Source of the DNA: an uncultured Bacillota bacterium
GTDB taxonomy: Bacteria; Bacillota; Clostridia; Christensenellales; UBA1242
DNA: 5,023 bases
Direction: 5' to 3'
NCBI GenBank assembly: GCA_945921365.1
Contig: CAMEKL010000041.1
Span: 1 to 5,023, forward strand
Part shown: piece after piece, positions 4,362 through 5,023 of the stretch
How the letters are laid out: each line of letters starts with the position of its first letter
How positions within the stretch are numbered: position 1 is the first letter of the stretch
Made by a program: the position numbers and the translations under genes
Notes under the pieces: model-generated
Told to the model about the DNA's origin: nothing
The model's input: the letters and a program-made list of their open reading frames with translations, nothing else
The model's database searches: none

Positions 4362-5023
4362 TTTAAATTTACTTTGATTGTTGATTTTTTCCCACGCTTT
4401 AAAATTGCAAAGCCATCTTCAAAATCTTTTTCACTTAGTGCATAGTGAATGTCTGAGATTTTCTCATCATTAAGAATTGCACCGCCTTGCTCGATAACAC
4501 GCCTTGCGTCAGAACTTGAGGTTGCAAGTTTAGATTTTAAAAGCAGGTTAATAATTCCAATGTTAGCAAGTTCGTCTTTAGTAATTTCAACTGTTGGAAC
4601 ATTGTCATAATTTTTTCCACCAGCAAAAAGTGCCTCTGATGCTTCTTGTGCTTTAATCGCTTCTTCTTCTCCGTGAATAAGCTTTGTAACTTCAAATGCC
4701 ATGCGTCTTTTCGCAGTAATTATGTCAGAACTAATCATTTGTTTAATTTCTTCTGGGCTTATTTCAGAAAAATATAAGAGCAGTTTTTCAACATCTTCAT
4801 CTTTTTGATTGACGAAATATTGATAGAAATCGTAAACAGAGGTTTTTTCTTTAACGACCCAAAGAGCACCTTTCGATGTTTTGCCCATTTTTTTGCCTTC
4901 GCTGTTAACAAGAAGAGGTGTTACAAGTGCTTCAAATGTTTCGTTTTTGTTTTCTTGAAAGTTTAATTTTCTTCCAAGTTCAACACCGGCAATAATGTTT
5001 CCCCATTGGTCAGACCCACCAAC
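4358..5023 (-). CDS. tyrS: Tyrosyl-tRNA synthetase, C-terminal part (cut by window edge)
   Basis: TyrS is the class I enzyme that attaches tyrosine to tRNA-Tyr. The frame is open through to 5023, so the visible 221 residues are the C-terminal half of a protein of about 400; the start and regulatory leader lie outside. At the cut edge is GGSDQWGNIIAG, the conserved motif after the nucleotide-binding region. The KMSKS-type signature appears as KMGKT at visible residues 45-49 (in LLVNSEGKKMGKT), a form usual for this enzyme. HGEEEAIKAQEASEALF follows at visible residues 117-133. The end is an S4 RNA-binding domain (about 150-215, including SSSDARRVIEQGGAILN) that contacts the tRNA. An internal Met at 4888 is not the start because conserved sequence continues upstream. 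The stop TGA overlaps the truA ATG. Confidence 0.96.
   Translation of the reverse strand, partial: VGGSDQWGNIIAGVELGRKLNFQENKNETFEALVTPLLVNSEGKKMGKTSKGALWVVKEKTSVYDFYQYFVNQKDEDVEKLLLYFSEISPEEIKQMISSDIITAKRRMAFEVTKLIHGEEEAIKAQEASEALFAGGKNYDNVPTVEITKDELANIGIINLLLKSKLATSSSDARRVIEQGGAILNDEKISDIHYALSEKDFEDGFAILKRGKKSTIKVNLK

Noticed and set aside
4358..4888. Met at 4888 as the start of a short separate protein
   Set aside because: Conserved TyrS sequence (GGSDQWGNI and the start of the KMSKS loop) continues in frame upstream to the window edge.

Overview
This window is AT-rich DNA with short intergenic gaps, tRNAs that encode their own CCA ends, AAGGAG-type Shine-Dalgarno sites and sigma70/sigmaA-type promoters. 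It looks like the chromosome of a low-GC Bacillota-like bacterium, probably an uncultured Clostridia- or Bacilli-related lineage. That placement is inference from composition and gene families. The standard code fits: TGA is the tyrS stop, and I saw no sign of TGA read as Trp.

Layout. Positions 23-56 hold a hairpin terminator that closes a five-gene tRNA operon on the minus strand (66-491), transcribed Val(TAC)-Thr(TGT)-Tyr(GTA)-Gln(TTG)-Lys(TTT). It is driven by a near-consensus promoter at 505-533. Divergent from it is a membrane-anchored lytic transglycosylase (591-1187, +). This meets secG (1184-1492, -) tail to tail with a 4-bp overlap. Upstream of secG on the same strand is a 73-residue two-helix membrane protein of unknown role (1552-1773, -). 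A divergent promoter pair at 1795-1881 serves that gene and a 118-residue unknown protein (1905-2261, +), which has a perfect-consensus promoter and ends at a strong bidirectional terminator (2263-2295). A 418-residue unknown protein with a Lys/Ala-rich tail converges on the same terminator (2294-3550, -). The right end holds truA (3591-4361, -), overlapped by 4 bp with the 3' part of tyrS, which runs off the window at 5023.

How they fit together. tyrS-truA, the tRNA operon and secG are housekeeping functions: tRNA charging, tRNA pseudouridylation, tRNA supply and protein export. The transglycosylase remodels the wall. Three genes (73, 118 and 418 residues) have no family I can name.

The most interesting signals are as follows. 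Two protein genes (591 and 3550) have no Shine-Dalgarno; each has a -10-like hexamer placed so that transcription would begin at or within a few bases of the ATG, suggesting leaderless mRNAs. The tRNA-Val gene has two mismatches in its acceptor stem, which could mean chimerism, gene conversion, misassembly or a defective tRNA. The unknown 418-residue protein carries an in-frame hexanucleotide repeat. I see no CRISPR array, insertion sequence, phage gene or recognisable defence system.
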